Source: Luscinia megarhynchos
Lineage: Eukaryota; Chordata; Aves; Passeriformes; Turdidae
Length of the DNA: 64,000 nucleotides
Direction: 5' to 3'
Assembly: GCA_034336665.1 (NCBI GenBank)
Contig: CM067568.1
Location: 9,259,165-9,323,164, forward strand
The notes beneath the pieces were generated by a model. It was not told the DNA's origin and made no database searches. It worked only from the letters and a program-made list of their open reading frames with translations. How positions within the stretch are numbered: the stretch's first letter is position 1; every line of letters begins with the position of its first letter. The position numbers were made by a program, and so were the translations under genes. Below, piece after piece: positions 51,201-62,824 of the stretch.

Positions 51201-54200
51201 ATCAGATATAATTCCATTACATAAATTCACTGGGGCTTTTCTTAGTTATCACTGATATGTTAAAAATAGCTATTAAGTTTAAATTTGCTTTGAGCCTGCA
51301 GTCATCTAACATGCATATTCCCAGTATATTCTGGTTACACTTTCTTTATTAATATTTTATGAATAACTCATTTACATAATTATTTATAAATTATATACCT
51401 GTACTATGCAAGTTCTAATATTTTCTTCACATCCAGCAATGGGTTGTCTTGCACATCACTTAGGGTGCTGTGTCCTATTTTGGAAGTCACTGATTTAATA
51501 GTGGCTTGATGGATTTGGGTACCTCCTGCTGGATTTCTCTGTGGGAGATACAAAGCAAACAACTGCCAAAAAGGTTAGGATAATGATTTGGGGTTTTTCA
51601 GACAGCAAAAGGACAAGTGCATAGTGCAAATTACAAAATAAGCTCACAGCATACAATGATGTAAGAAAAGTAGTGAGAGCTGTAATAAGTGGATATTGTT
51701 GGCTTGGCAGTTGTCTATAGAGCTACTCCTCCCTGCCCTTCCTGTTTGTCCTCCTTCAACTGTAAACTAGGAAAAGTTTGTAAAAGTATTATCAAGCCTA
51801 ATTTTTTTTTGTATCAAGTATTCTGAGATTTAGAAGGAGAGGGAGAAGTGCAAAACATGATACTGATGCCAAGTTGATTCTTGCCTTTTTGCATTTATCT
51901 GTTCTCTGTATTCTTTACATATCGGGTATTTGTAGCTCTTTAGCCTATTATTGCACTGGTAGCCAGCATTTTACCTACTCTATTAGAAAGAAAGACAAAA
52001 TAATTCCCCTGTGGCTCCAAGCCCCGGGGTCCATGGTTAGGCTCTCTGAGACCCAAAGTTGAAAACCAGTTCTTTGAGACACATTCTCATAAACAGTTTA
52101 GTTCCTATCCAAGGAGAGTGTTCAGAAAAGGGTAGAAGGAGGAAGGAATTACCTCATCACCTGTCTCTAACTGGGGATTCTCGTCAATTATGCTAATTTG
52201 CTGAACATATAAAAATTGTATCTGCTTTATGTGTGTACCTTTTGCACTTTTCATCTGGCATGTTATGCACCATAAGGATCCTTACAAAGGTAACCTCCTT
52301 TTATCACCTGTGTCTGGCTCATAATTTCAGGATCAGTGACAAGGCATCACACTATTCCAATGGTCCACAAACTTTGTTTCAGGTAACTGTGACAAATACA
52401 AAAATAGCATCATCCTTAACCCTTTGTTTCCTATTGCTTACCGTGGAGACAGCAGTGTCATCCCTAAGCTCTCTGCTGTGAGCTCTTGCCATCCAGAGCA
52501 GCCCTTGCAGCAGTAGTTCTGACAGCAGCCATCAGAGGGGAGCATTGACATGGCTAACACTCACCTTCACTGTGCTTTTAGTTTTAATTCTAAAAGAAAG
52601 AAAAAGTTTGTTGGATTGTCTTCTGCTTCATGTGCTTCCTCTGCTCAGGATCTGCGATGCATTTTCAAATGAGGAGGTGCCAAATGCTCTGAAGATGGTG
52701 GATTTCTCTCACAGTCTGGATTTGAGGCTAATGCCTCGAGTCAGCTTGCCCTACAACTTTCCCACTGCTCAGACACCTCATGGACAACAGCTTCTGGCAC
52801 AAAGTTCTCTTCCTTATCAGGTGAGTCTCTGTTTAGTAAGACATCTTAATTTCTGTGTTTCCTTTATAAAACCCATTTTCTTAAGTTAAAATTTACAAGT
52901 GATGTGGAAAGCTCTGATCAATAAATACTGAATAAAGAGAATTCTGCATCTGTTGGAATCTTTGGCTTTAAGTGAAAGAATTAGCAGTACTGTTCAGTGA
53001 TTGTAACTAGTGTATTTATTTAGAAACGTACAATGAAAATAGCATTTCACCTGTTGAAGTTTTCTTGCTTAACAGGTCTCTGGAAGATTCTGGTTCAAAG
53101 ATTCTTCCAACTTAAATGTGTGAAAGCAGTAAGAGCAGAAAGTGATAGACATTGAACTTTGTGATGTTTGTTGTGATTGCAGGTAGACTTGGTTGGCATT
53201 GCAGATATAGTCCATTTGATGTTGTTTGGGGATCATATCCAGGTCTATCAGGAGAATTCCATCTGGAAAATCAGCCAAAACTTATCAAAGTAAGTCCTTT
53301 TGTAGAGGGGGCTGCTGGGAAAGAAGAGACATCTAATTTCAGTTTCTTTATAGTGATACCATCTTCGGAGCTTAGAATGTACAACAACTTGGGGCTGTTT
53401 TTGCCAAAAAGTGTTAGTTTTGTGGGGCATGAAATTGTGAACTTATTGCAGTTGTTCACTGGTAGCCTCAGTCCTGTGTAGGAGACAATTTTAAGTTGAA
53501 TGTGAATAATCCGATTGAGATGATTTTGCTTTTTCCATCCTTTCAGATGAGACTTAGTCTCTCTGTACCTTACAGATCAAGCTTAGAGAAGTTTGTAAGT
53601 GGGTGAGTGGTGAGGGAAGCATATTGCCTCAGAAAATGATTAGTTCTGTTTTCTGCCTTTTTCTTTTTCATTCTACTAAGACACTGATGGCAGGGTGTAA
53701 CAGTTGTAGAAACAGTACACTTGTACAGCAAAGAAAAGAATTTCAAAACTGTCATCTAAGATGCAAGTGTGCAAACAGCTGCTTTTTGGAAGCTGCTGTT
53801 TGTCTCAGATATTAAATTAAACTCTCTATTAGTGTTTTGGCTATAAGTCTGCTCTGCCTTCCTTTGCCCTTTGTTCTTAGATTGAACATTTGTTTATTTT
53901 GTTAGGCACATGCTGCAGGTATTTTTGCCTTGGCATTTCATAAGGATTTTTCAGACCTCTGCACTCATGACAGCAGTTGCTGGACAGGTATCTGATTCAG
54001 GCTCATGGATCACTCCTAGGACCATTGCTTTAGGAAAACCTACTACCAGCATGGGAGTTGTCCAGTTCCCTAGCAACCTGCACTGCTTCCATCTCCCAGT
54101 TTGTTGTATTCAGCCTTTGGAAAAAATCCAATCTTTTTAAGCTGTGTACAGAGGGGAAAATGCTTTTTTTTTTCTTTACTGGGTATATATCTGGTTTTCT

Positions 54201-57012
54201 ACTATGATATCCTTTTTTAAATTCTGCAAGAGATTAAACTGAGCTGCTGCAGATGAAAGCACATAAGGCCTGAGTTGAGAAGGCTGGGACATGGTGTCAG
54301 GGGCCTGATTAGGCTGTGGGTATGGGAAAAAGAGAAGTAACTGTCTGGATAACTGGAGCAGGAGGAATAGTAAGTCTGAATTGGGAAGGATAGGGCTGAC
54401 TGTTAGTGGAGTTTGGAGAGGAGGGGTTAATGGGAAAGGAATTGTAGTCAAAGCTGGGGGTGCTGGATTGGAAAAATTAGGCTTTTTGGCTGAGGTAGAA
54501 CTTGGAGGGAGCCTTGAGGTTCGAGACCCGTGAAGGGCTAAAGGAGACACAGCAGGAAGAAGGTGAAGCCTGGGCACGAGTTCTGCAGAGCTGGAACCAG
54601 GCTGTAATGGCTTCTTTTTCACCTGAGTGCATCGGTTCCTAATTTGGGAGTACAGAGTACAAATAAGGAATTTCTTTTCCACCCTCTCTTCTGCTTTGCT
54701 TCTGGAAGTGTTATAGACTTATCATTCATCATCTATACTTACTTTTCAGTATCAGTTATTCCAAGAAATGTCTGCATAGGAGCTTTAGTACTGAAATATA
54801 ATATCAACACTGCAAATGAGGCGTTTCATTATGTGGGAATAAGGAATTTGCACTGAATCCATTTCCATTCACACATGGATCTTTTAGTCTGTTTGGTTCT
54901 TATTGACTGATGACACTTCCTCTAGTCAGTTTGAAGCTTTCAAGTAATCTGTGACAAGCAAATTCACTGCTGCAGGGAGCCTTCATGCACCATAAGAGGT
55001 TCCACAATTAAATATTCTCTGGGAGAAGAGTCAGCTGATGGAGATCAATTTTACTCTTCGTACTTTGCCTACAGCCACATGTGCTGGTGACACTTGTAAC
55101 GCCCCTGAAGACACAGGATTCTTCTTCCTGTTGCTTTTAGTAATTCTACTTTTTTAAAGATGACAATGTTTGTGTCCTTTGTGTTCAAAGGTCTCCAAGT
55201 GATTTGGAAGGTGTTTTTTTTAATTTGAAGTTCATTTGAGTTTGTTTGGTGGTTTGTTTTGGTTTTTGTATTTTTCAAGGATGGTATTGACGGAATAACT
55301 TTCCTCAAAAAAAGGTTCTGAGAATTCAGGTATTAACAACCAGAAAGAAGGCTTCTTACTAAAAGGCCGACTGTAAATACAACAACCATGACTTCCTTAT
55401 CTTAAGAAAGCTTTTTAAACAGGACTTAATTATTTTTATTAAACAATTGTAGATATAGCAGAATGACTGCAAGAGCTACTGATTTTACTACCTTTACAGC
55501 AAAATACTGAAGCAGTGGGGAATTGCAGGGTAGAACACAACGTTTTTATTCCAAGATCAATGGCTTTCATTAAAAGAGAACCCACTTAAAAGGTGACAGA
55601 ATTTATGGAAAACACTGAAACATTGTAGTAGACATTTAGGAGCAGGTAGAATGTAAATTCTGATCAAGTTGTTTTTTTCATCTCCGAGTATAATGCTGAC
55701 AGCTTGTTTTTCGGGGAAGGGTTTTACCATTATTAAAGAATGGATATGATTTTTTTCTGTTTTCACTGTACTATTTTAAGAAACTTCATCTGTGCAGGTT
55801 TACATGAGGCAGGATATAGGACCTGCGTTTGAATTTTTAGGAGCATTTTTGTCACTCAGAACTCCTTACACCTCCTTAGCAACACTTCATCTCCTCCGCC
55901 ACACCTCTTGCTCATCTAATCCCACAAAGAAAACAGACTCAAATCTTGCATGTTTTTTTCTTGGTTAGGTTCTGCATTGACTTAATTATTTTGGCAAATA
56001 CAAGAGTTAACTGTGAAATAGTACAGGCTAGATTCATTTTGAGACTGGCTGCTGCTGTTTTGTGAGTCACTTAGATAAAGCAGAGGCAGATAATTTGTTT
56101 CAAAGCCACTGTAACTCCTAGCTCCAGGGAGAAAAGTGCTTCAGTAGTCAGTAGCAGTGCAAGACTGAAGAACAAAGAGTTTGCTTTAATATCAGTTTTC
56201 TGAGACTTAAATGAGTCACTTAACCTTTTTATTCGTGTTGTGTGGGTACATCTGGGAGAGGGGGGATTTATTACTATTAATTGTCTCCAAAATGGTATCT
56301 GTACAGAGCTCTGGCAGATGGAAGGCAGGGAAAAAAGGAAGTAAAACTGGCTCTAAACCACCTTTTTCTATTTTTTACAAAAAAATTTTCTTGGCACTTT
56401 CGTTTAATATTGCCTCGTTAACTTAGCTTGCAAGTGGGTAAATAAGATCTACCTCTGCCCTTTATTCATGAAAGGAGTTTCCTAAGTTGTTTGGTTTAAA
56501 AATGTTCTTGACAATTCTTCTAAAACAAAACCACCATGGCTTAGTGTGAATGGTGGTAGTGGTAGAAGAGGTAACTGTATAAACAGTTGGTTTTGACCTG
56601 TGTAGTTAGTATCCAGAAACTTATTGGAGAAAGAGAACGGGGTCCATACATATAAAATGAACAATACATTTCTAGTTTTCCTTTATATTTACTCATGTGA
56701 GTGATATTATTTCAGGCGTGGGTCTCCCAGGATGTTTAGTGCTGAATATAAACGGAGACCTTGATAGATGCGTTTTGTGTGTGTTTGTACTCTTGCAATG
56801 AACACTGCTCTGTTTGTTTTAGGACTTCTGACAGTGATTTCTGGAGTAAACTTTTTGAAAGAATTCTGAATGCAGATGGTAAGTCCACAGTACCTCTGCT
56901 GAGGGAGTTGAGAGAGGAAATAAGTGAAATGTTTGACAGCTCTTTCAAAGAACGACTTTTGTTGACCTTAGCTGCTGTGGGAGAAACTTTCCTCCTGGTG
57001 AACTCCCAGTGA
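34221..57012 (+). CDS. BUB1B: BUBR1, mitotic checkpoint pseudokinase (complete coding sequence)
   Basis: BUBR1 is a core part of the mitotic checkpoint complex, inhibiting APC/C-CDC20 and recruiting PP2A-B56 at kinetochores. Coding exons: 34221-34363, 34677-34736, 34963-35107, 35844-36040, 36118-36296, 36412-36605, 39209-39303, 41114-41340, 41617-41726, 42234-42331, 42596-42648, 43422-43506, 43888-43990, 44501-44787, 45689-45867, 47890-48036, 48183-48298, 48566-48727, 49431-49573, 52649-52820, 53183-53289 and 56823-57012 (stop TGA 57010-57012). All junctions are GT-AG and all phases join, giving 1063 codons against 1050 in human. It is BUB1B rather than BUB1 because it has both KEN boxes and the pseudokinase catalytic loop. 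The start is the first ATG in the exon beginning 34181. Confidence 0.97.
36412..36605 (+). other. BUB1B: BUBR1 KEN2 and first ABBA motif exon
   Basis: The exon encodes residues 242-306. FAVFDE at about 263-268 fits the ABBA consensus that binds CDC20, and PRAKENEL carries the second KEN box at about 293-295, followed by AGPWNSGR as in human. Both motifs are known to be needed for APC/C inhibition. Motif identity is read directly; function is by homology. Confidence 0.93.
36735..37025 (-). mobile_element. CR1 LINE 3' fragment in BUB1B intron
   Basis: It reads GATAGAATTGTGAAAATG, then GGGTTGGGAGGAACCTTATA, CTAGCCCAGGTTGCTCCAAG, CCTGGCCTTGGACACTGCC, GAATTTCTTCCCAATATC and CTTGTCCTGCCACTCCATGC, in the order of the CR1 3' end. 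It is antisense to BUB1B. Confidence 0.92.
37600..38043 (-). mobile_element. Solo LTR of an endogenous retrovirus, copy 1
   Basis: This 444-bp segment aligns over its whole length with 50739-51176, with scattered mismatches. Read on the minus strand it begins TGATGCCTGAAG and contains GGATAATAAAGGG, a likely LTR poly(A) signal. The inner end is TTATGCATGG against TGATGCCTGG in copy 2, so its terminal inverted repeat is partly eroded. Flanks AGAC (37596-37599) and AGAT (38044-38047) fit a decayed 4-bp target duplication. No internal viral gene is present. It lies in the BUB1B intron between 36605 and 39209. Confidence 0.82.
39209..41340 (+). other. BUB1B: BUBR1 BUB3-binding (GLEBS) exons
   Basis: Exons 39209-39303 and 41114-41340 encode residues 307-414. 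The segment [12 protein letters not shown] leads into [20 protein letters not shown], the GLEBS motif that binds BUB3 and carries BUBR1 to kinetochores; the glutamate of CKIEPSIN is the residue known in mammals to be essential. The second exon continues with [18 protein letters not shown]. The ATG codon at the junction is split AT|G. Confidence 0.94.
41617..43990 (+). other. BUB1B: BUBR1 coiled coil, ABBA2 and D-box-like exons
   Basis: Exons 41617-41726, 42234-42331, 42596-42648, 43422-43506 and 43888-43990 encode residues 414-563. The first is a strongly charged helix ([19 protein letters not shown]) likely to be coiled coil. The next two are poorly conserved. The fourth has FSIFDE at about 514-519, a second ABBA-type motif, and the fifth has RRPLTVLKP at about 540-548, a D-box-like element also present in human. 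Confidence 0.9.
44162..44181. repeat. 20-bp perfect palindrome of ATC/GAT triplets
   Basis: TCATCATCATATGATGATGA reads the same on both strands, within a longer run of CAT and ATG triplets (about 44153-44183). It lies in the intron about 170 bp after the exon ending 43990 and could form a small hairpin in RNA. Confidence 0.9.
44215..44361 (+). mobile_element. CR1 LINE 3' end
   Basis: The plus strand reads CCAGGTTGGATGGGGCTTGG, AGCAGCCTGG, GGAAGGTGTCTCTGCC and ends CCCTTCCAACCTGGACCATTCTGGGATTTT. The 3' end motif is at the right, so this copy is sense to BUB1B, opposite to the earlier ones. Confidence 0.88.
44501..45867 (+). other. BUB1B: BUBR1 KARD (PP2A-B56 docking) exons
   Basis: Exons 44501-44787 and 45689-45867 encode residues 564-719. 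The first includes [20 protein letters not shown], as in human. The exon junction splits the Ser codon of [13 protein letters not shown] (about 656-668); LSPIME fits the LxxIxE motif that recruits B56-PP2A and so stabilises kinetochore-microtubule attachment. A serine-rich stretch ([13 protein letters not shown]) follows. Conservation of the motif is read directly. Confidence 0.92.
50739..51176 (-). mobile_element. Solo LTR of the same endogenous retrovirus family, copy 2
   Basis: The 438-bp segment has matching ends TGATGCC and GGCATCA, an exact 7-bp terminal inverted repeat, and is flanked by GTGG at 50735-50738 and 51177-51180, an exact 4-bp target duplication. It lies in the BUB1B intron between 49573 and 52649, minus strand. 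It is a separate insertion from copy 1 because the flanks differ, not the second LTR of one provirus. A 4-bp duplication would suit a gammaretrovirus-like element. Confidence 0.88.
54176..54682 (-). other. Antisense Pro/Ser/Leu-rich open frame in BUB1B intron
   Basis: A 168-codon minus-strand frame lies in the 3.5-kb last intron (53290-56822). It is rich in Pro, Ser, Thr and Leu, with phrases like [15 protein letters not shown] and ends [16 protein letters not shown]. The composition loosely recalls the linker between matrix and capsid of retroviral gag proteins, but no diagnostic motif is present and both ends are unexplained. It may be chance or a decayed viral fragment. Confidence 0.25.
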
Positions 57013-57330
57013 CTTCATAGAAGACAAACACATTTTGTATTCTAGAGAAGAATTTGTTGTTATTTTCTTATGTTTTCAAATGTAAACATAAAGATTGGAG
57101 CCATTTCTGCAATACTTTACATGAGACTTGATCAAGAATGTTTCTGTTGCCTCTACGTGAACCCTTCTGTGTTGGAGGAGTTTGCGAGAGAAAATTGGTT
57201 GTCTTAACTGCTGCCTCCCCTTCTTGTACAGCTCCTTAAAAGTTGAACACTTTAAAATGTCTTTGTCTTGCATTCAGTTGGTCTTTTAATTAGTGTTTAT
57301 TCAATAAAGTTGTGTTTGGTAGTGAGTGTC
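57013..57330 (+). terminator. BUB1B: BUB1B 3' UTR and poly(A) signal
   Basis: About 300 bp follow the stop codon. AATAAA at 57303-57308 is followed by GTTGTGTTTGGTAGTGAGTG, a GU-rich downstream element, so cleavage at roughly 57325 is likely. The 3' UTR is short, as in mammals. Confidence 0.85.
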
Positions 57331-60300
57331 ATATTTAACATTGCTATCAAATTGTTTCAAAAGACTTCATTTAGAATCCATACAGGAGTGCTGCTACGTG
57401 ACTGGGAATATTTTGTGACTGCTGGATGCAAAAGCCCCTCATTTGGTGGCAGCTTTCATAACCACGTGGGATTTTCTGAACCCTTGAATACAACTTGAAT
57501 GGTTCTACTCGGAATGTGCTCTCACAGAAAGTTGTCACAAGAAGTAGATGAAGTCACGAGTGGAAAAGCTGCAGACATAAACTTTTTTGCTTCTTAAGGC
57601 AAGAGTTTTGTTTGCTTTTGCAAGGGCTGGAGTTGCTGACTGGATTTGAGCATCCCTGAAATCTCAATTTGCCCTAAGTGAAGTGTTGGCAGGCTTTTGT
57701 GGGAGGTTTTGTGGATGGTTATATGTGTTAATCTTTTATGTACTTCATTACTGAAACCAGTACAAAGGCTTCATTTTATTCAAGACAACAGAATTTACTG
57801 GATCCAAACTCAAGGTGGTACTATGTACTTGAAGTGTAGGGAAACTTCTCAGGCTAGGGATTTACTTCCTTGCAGCTTCTCCCACACAGGAAAGTGACAG
57901 TAGACAACTGCATCATTAGCAATTTCTTCTCCCTAAGAAGCCAAATTTGCTGTGTTTTTTCATTTAGTTGAATTCTCCAGCCATGGTTCTGTTTGGTTCT
58001 CCCCTTTTGTATTATCTCCAAATTTTGGAGTGCAACTCAGTTTTGTCTTTTCCACATTGCTTCAAGCCACCTTCTTTCCTGCTCTTTTTCTGCATATTCC
58101 ATCACTGTTCTTACTTCAGCCTGTCTTTTTTTTGCACTCATGGATTCCTAATGCCTTTTTTTACACTTTCTCTGTGTGGGTTATATATCCTTCGAATTCA
58201 GGAATAGCACCTAAATGCCCAGGTAGACCAGCTTTAATATTGACTGTAAACTGCTGCTGAAGAATTAATTTTGGTCCATTAATGCCTTAAATAATGCTTC
58301 TTGTAGTGTATTGATTAGTCATCCATTGAGCTAGGCAGATAAACAATGATCTATCTCTAACCAGAGTTTAGAGCCAAGATCACTGGTAGAGCACTCAGGA
58401 GTCCAACGCATAGCTAACTTCTGCTAGCTCTAAAAAGATAGCTTGTCTGTTTTATTTAGCTGAAATTTGTTTGCTTTTGCTGATCCTCTAACTGCCTTTT
58501 AGACAAAATCTGGGGAATCTCGCTTGCTGTCCTCTCACTTGCAACTTTTTCAGTTTATATCCTGCGGCACTGAGCTGAATACCAGGTAGATTAGGAAGAG
58601 AAGGCTCCTAACAAAGTATCAGTCATCCCAAGGATTCTCAGACAAGTGTTTGTAGCCAGTACAGAACAACCTCAGTGTGTCTAATTTACACAGAAAGCTT
58701 TTTGAGAGCAGGCTGAACAGAGATAAGAGCTCTCAGCAGAAGTTCAGAAAGGAAATTGTTCTTCAGGTATTTAAAATACGTAAGTGAACCTATTTGTCTT
58801 TACTTAAATGAGGTCTAAATCAAAGCTGCAATACTCCACTATTTTGTTGACTTGGCATCTGTTTTCTTTCTAAACAAAAAGTGTGCTAATCCTTCTCCAT
58901 CTAATATAGCTGCCCATGATCAGTTTCTCTTCATGTGATGTCCCAGACAACACAAAAGTGCCCCCTGATACTGTAAAATAAACAGCCAGTGGCATTATAA
59001 ATTTCTCTGTAATAAACACACACAAATAATGAAGAGGAGCAAGCAGGTATAACAAGAATGAGCAATCATCTCTTCTGATGTTTGTTCCCCCTTCTGCTTC
59101 AATGGAACTCTGCCTCTCTACTGCACAGGTCAGTCTCTGCCTCCTGTGTGGCATGAGCTGATTGCACCAACATAAAACAGGGAGCTCAGGGAGCTCTTTG
59201 GGCATCCCTGTTGTCAAGTGACTCTGCCTCCAACCTTAAACAAGCTTTTCCTGAGCATACCCCCACATCACTTTGTGAATCATTGTGTGATGCTCTTGCA
59301 AGGATGACCTTGCAGGTGGGATTGCCATAGACTTGTCATGGAGTAGGGGACACAGCAGCCTTGCTCACAGGAAATTTAGAAATGAAAACCGTCTTAACAT
59401 TTTCCCAGGGAAAAGAAGAATCTGTAAATCCTGACGTGACAAAATGTTCCACACTAGGTAGAGGTTAGAATGGAATTGTGTGACAGCCAGATGTATAAGT
59501 CCTAGTGAGGTTATCACTAAAAAAAAGAGTAATGGAATCTGGGCTATGGCAAATTTTAATGCCTATTATGCAAAAAAAACTACACAAAGGAAAATGGGAA
59601 TGTGATGGATCATGGTGGTACCAGGTTGCTTGAGAAAAAAAACTTGACCAGAGATACAAGAGGGATGTCTGAAATATATCTGTGGGCTTCAGCTGCTTTG
59701 ATTCAGAAATGGAAAGAATCAAATTGTTAATGTCCACTCTGTTAAGCACAAAGGGGTCAAGAAATATTTGCAGGAAATCACTGAGCACCTAAAAATGCTA
59801 AAGGTAAAACATAGAGGCTGATCAAATGTTCTTGAGCTGTGGATGGAGCAAGGCTCACCAGTGTGAGCCATTTTCTTCTCCTTAAGCTGTGGGAGCTGCA
59901 GCTGGAGTTGATTCCTCTGTTTCTAAGGGCTCATGAAGATCATTGCCTACAGCTGTGAAATACAGGTGGTCCAAGTTACCTCCTTAGTGGCTGTGGAGTC
60001 ATCAATGATGTTACAGAACCTAATTGCTTTTAAGGCACACCTGCAGGCAATTACAAGTTTGTGGTGAGCTCTGAAACTCACTTCATTTGCTCATTTACCA
60101 TCTGAAGAGATCATTTGAAGGAAGCTTGAGGAAAGGTGAGGAGTATTCGTTGTCTGCTGGTCTTCAAAGGTATGTGATTTGTAGATTTAAAATCCTAACT
60201 CTGAGGTAATTGAGAAATGTCCTAAAATTTATCAGATAAGTGTACTCAGAATATATGTATCTGAGACTTTTCCAGCCTGGGGTCTCTGTTCAACAGAAAG

Positions 60301-60675
60301 ATTAAGAAAGCCTCAGAAGAGAAAGATGCACTTTATAACTGGTACATTATCAGAAGTGTAAGCTTGAGCTAGCAGATAAAATGATTTCACAGAATAAACT
60401 AAGATTTTTGATTTTTCCAGAGTGAACTAGAAGAGGCAGACAATTCAGGAGAGCTATAAGGATGTTATGAGGTTACACAGGGACAAAATTAAAAGGGCCA
60501 AAGCCCAAGTAAAACTTAGTCTGGGTACTGCTGTGAAAGACAGTATAAAAATGCTTCTATAAATAATGAGCAACAAAAAGGACTGAGAAGAATCTCCATC
60601 CTTATGGGACTTTGGGGCACCCTTTACTAAGGAGTAGTTGAGTAAGTGTCCCTGGTGGGATTTAAATAATATATA

Positions 60676-60770
60676 GAGGTGGCACTTGGGGATGGCCTGG
60701 TTTAGTGGTGAACTTGGTGGTGCTTGGGTGGAATCTTTGAGATCTTTTCCAGCCTTAGTGATTCTGTTAT
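60676..60770 (+). mobile_element. CR1 LINE 3' end
   Basis: The sequence GGGATGGCCTGGTTTAGTGG, GGTGGTGCTTGGG, GAGATCTTTTCCAGCCTTAG and ATTCTGTTATT follows the CR1 3' consensus order, with the ATTCTRTG-like end at the right. Confidence 0.85.
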
Positions 60771-61944
60771 TTAAAGAAGACAGATCTCCCCTCCTGCATG
60801 AGCATCCGCAAGTAGTTCTGCATCTTCCTTCTGTTCTGCTGCTGATTTCCCAAATAATATTCCAAAATGCCTTTGGGCTAAAGTGCTGCTCCTGAGGTGC
60901 AGCACTCCCTGCTGTGCCCCGGTGATTTCCCCCAGGATGTGTAAAAGCTGAGTTCTCATTGGAAGTGAGTTACTTGCCTGTGGGGTGTGGAATGGGTGGT
61001 TGGAATCTTTTCTTTAGCCTTGGGCTATGGGTGCTGCAGTCACATGGATGTGCCTGTGCTTATACAGATCACCCTTAAAGCTTGACAAGGACCATGGAAC
61101 TCCTTTAACAGTTTCGTTATTTTGGTTCTTACTATTTCACACTCATTGCCCCTCTGCTCGGTTAATCCAGCAGAAACTGGATGTTGTTTCATTTCCATAA
61201 TAGTTTAAATTATTAAACAGAATGTGAATATCAAGGTCATTCAGTAAAGACTGAGGAAGAATGTTCCTTTTGTTTGTTCTAGAAATGTTTGTTCCCTACT
61301 TTCCTTTTGTAATAACTACGATCTAAAGCTATTTAATTATTGACCTCATGGTTCCAGCTGGTATGAAACTGTGATTTACCAACCAGGAGCAGCAGCTGGG
61401 TGACACAATGCTGACAAAAGACAAATGTTAGTGTTCAGTTTCTAGGCCTGAGCTGATGTTTGTTTTCCCAGTGCTTTTGATTCTCTTGAATTTTCAGTAT
61501 CTCGAGTTGTGTAGTTCCTTGAAGCTAAACTAGTAATGTACTTTGTAGTAATACTTTATATTATCATTCACTCAGGAATAATTTTGTAGGAAAGAAATGT
61601 TGGAATATTGCAGAATTCAGTGGTTGATATGACTTATTGGTATGTTACTTGATACCCAGTAAAGGCACTGGACTGTTCTGCCCCATCTACATCTGCTCTA
61701 AACAGCCAGCCTGGATTAGTACATTTACCTGTATGAGAGCTGAACTGGCTACAGCTTGTCCTGTTCTTAAACCACCCTCTTATTCCAAATGCATTCTAAA
61801 ATTATTGGTTTTTGTTCCTCTCTAAGCTTTTTATCTTCTCTTTTCTCTTGTCTTTTACAATTTTTACATGCACTAAACGTTTATTCTGTGAGAGTTGTGT
61901 TGATGTGCAATGGCACCCCACACAGCCAAGGTCAAACCAACAGT

Positions 61945-61997
61945 CACAGGATCCTCAGGAGTCCCTTCCAGCTCAGGCTGTTCTGTGATTCCATGAG
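61945..61997 (+). mobile_element. CR1 LINE 3' end remnant
   Basis: The short block AGGATCCTCAGGAGTCCCTT, CCAGCTCAGGCTG and TTCTGTGATTCCATGA matches the final segment of CR1, including a decayed pair of ATTCTRTG units. Confidence 0.8.
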
Positions 61998-62824
61998 TTA
62001 TTACTGAGTGGTTATAAGCAGTATGAAGCCTTTACATAAACCAGTGTCTCTGTCCCCTCTTTTTTTGTGACATGTCTTTCCTTCCAGAAGTGGTTGTATC
62101 TCAGTAATGCTGTGGAGGTATTCAGGTTAGAGGTTACTCTACAAACATGAGTGTTATTTAACCTCAAACCCAGTGAGAAGCTGGAAAGATAAATCTAGCT
62201 CTAATGAATGAAGTCCAAAAGTTGACAGCATTCAGTAATTTCACAGGCTTGGGATATTTTCTGGCAAGAAAATTCATTTCTGAGACTTGTTGACAGAAAC
62301 ATCAAGAATGGAGCTGCTGCATTTGCTTCCACCCACCCCAGCAAAGAGTGGGGGAAGAGAAGCAGCTCTTATAAATAGCTCGGTTCCTGTTGTATTTGTA
62401 AGTTCGGTGCTTTTTGTGTCAATGACATCACCCTCTTCTCCATGGCAACCCCCTACAATGTCAGAACTGCAGGGCAACATCAGCGGTACTCAGACCAGCA
62501 GATGAACAGGTTGAATCAAGATGATTTAACTGCAAAATAGTGCAGAGGCAACAGAAGGAGGTGGGAAACAAACACAGCTACTGGCAGCTCTGTTACTCTG
62601 GAAAACAAGCATCTCTAGTGGCTGGTTCCCCAAACTCTGCCCTCTTTTTCCAAGTCCTTGTCAGGAGGAGGTAGGTGGAAGGCAGGCAGGCATTTTATTC
62701 TCAATCTCCAGTGTGTCTGGAGAGCAGAAGTACAGGTGACTAAGCAGGAGGAACATGACTGACTCACTCCTGAATTATTTCTCACTCCTCTTCCCCCCTC
62801 CCATCTATTCTGTTTGTTTTTTAG

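Larger units (their letters stand above)
47890..57012 (+). other. BUB1B: BUBR1 C-terminal pseudokinase exons
   Basis: Seven exons encode residues 719-1063. The ATP-site lysine is kept (GFAIK, K806), followed by [12 protein letters not shown]. The catalytic loop is HGDLRPE (895-901) and lacks the Asn of HRDxKPxN, having Val at 902. The DFG position is DFS (926-928). These changes agree with BUBR1 being an unusual pseudokinase in vertebrates. The final exon encodes [12 protein letters not shown] and ends LLVNSQ before TGA. Confidence 0.94.
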
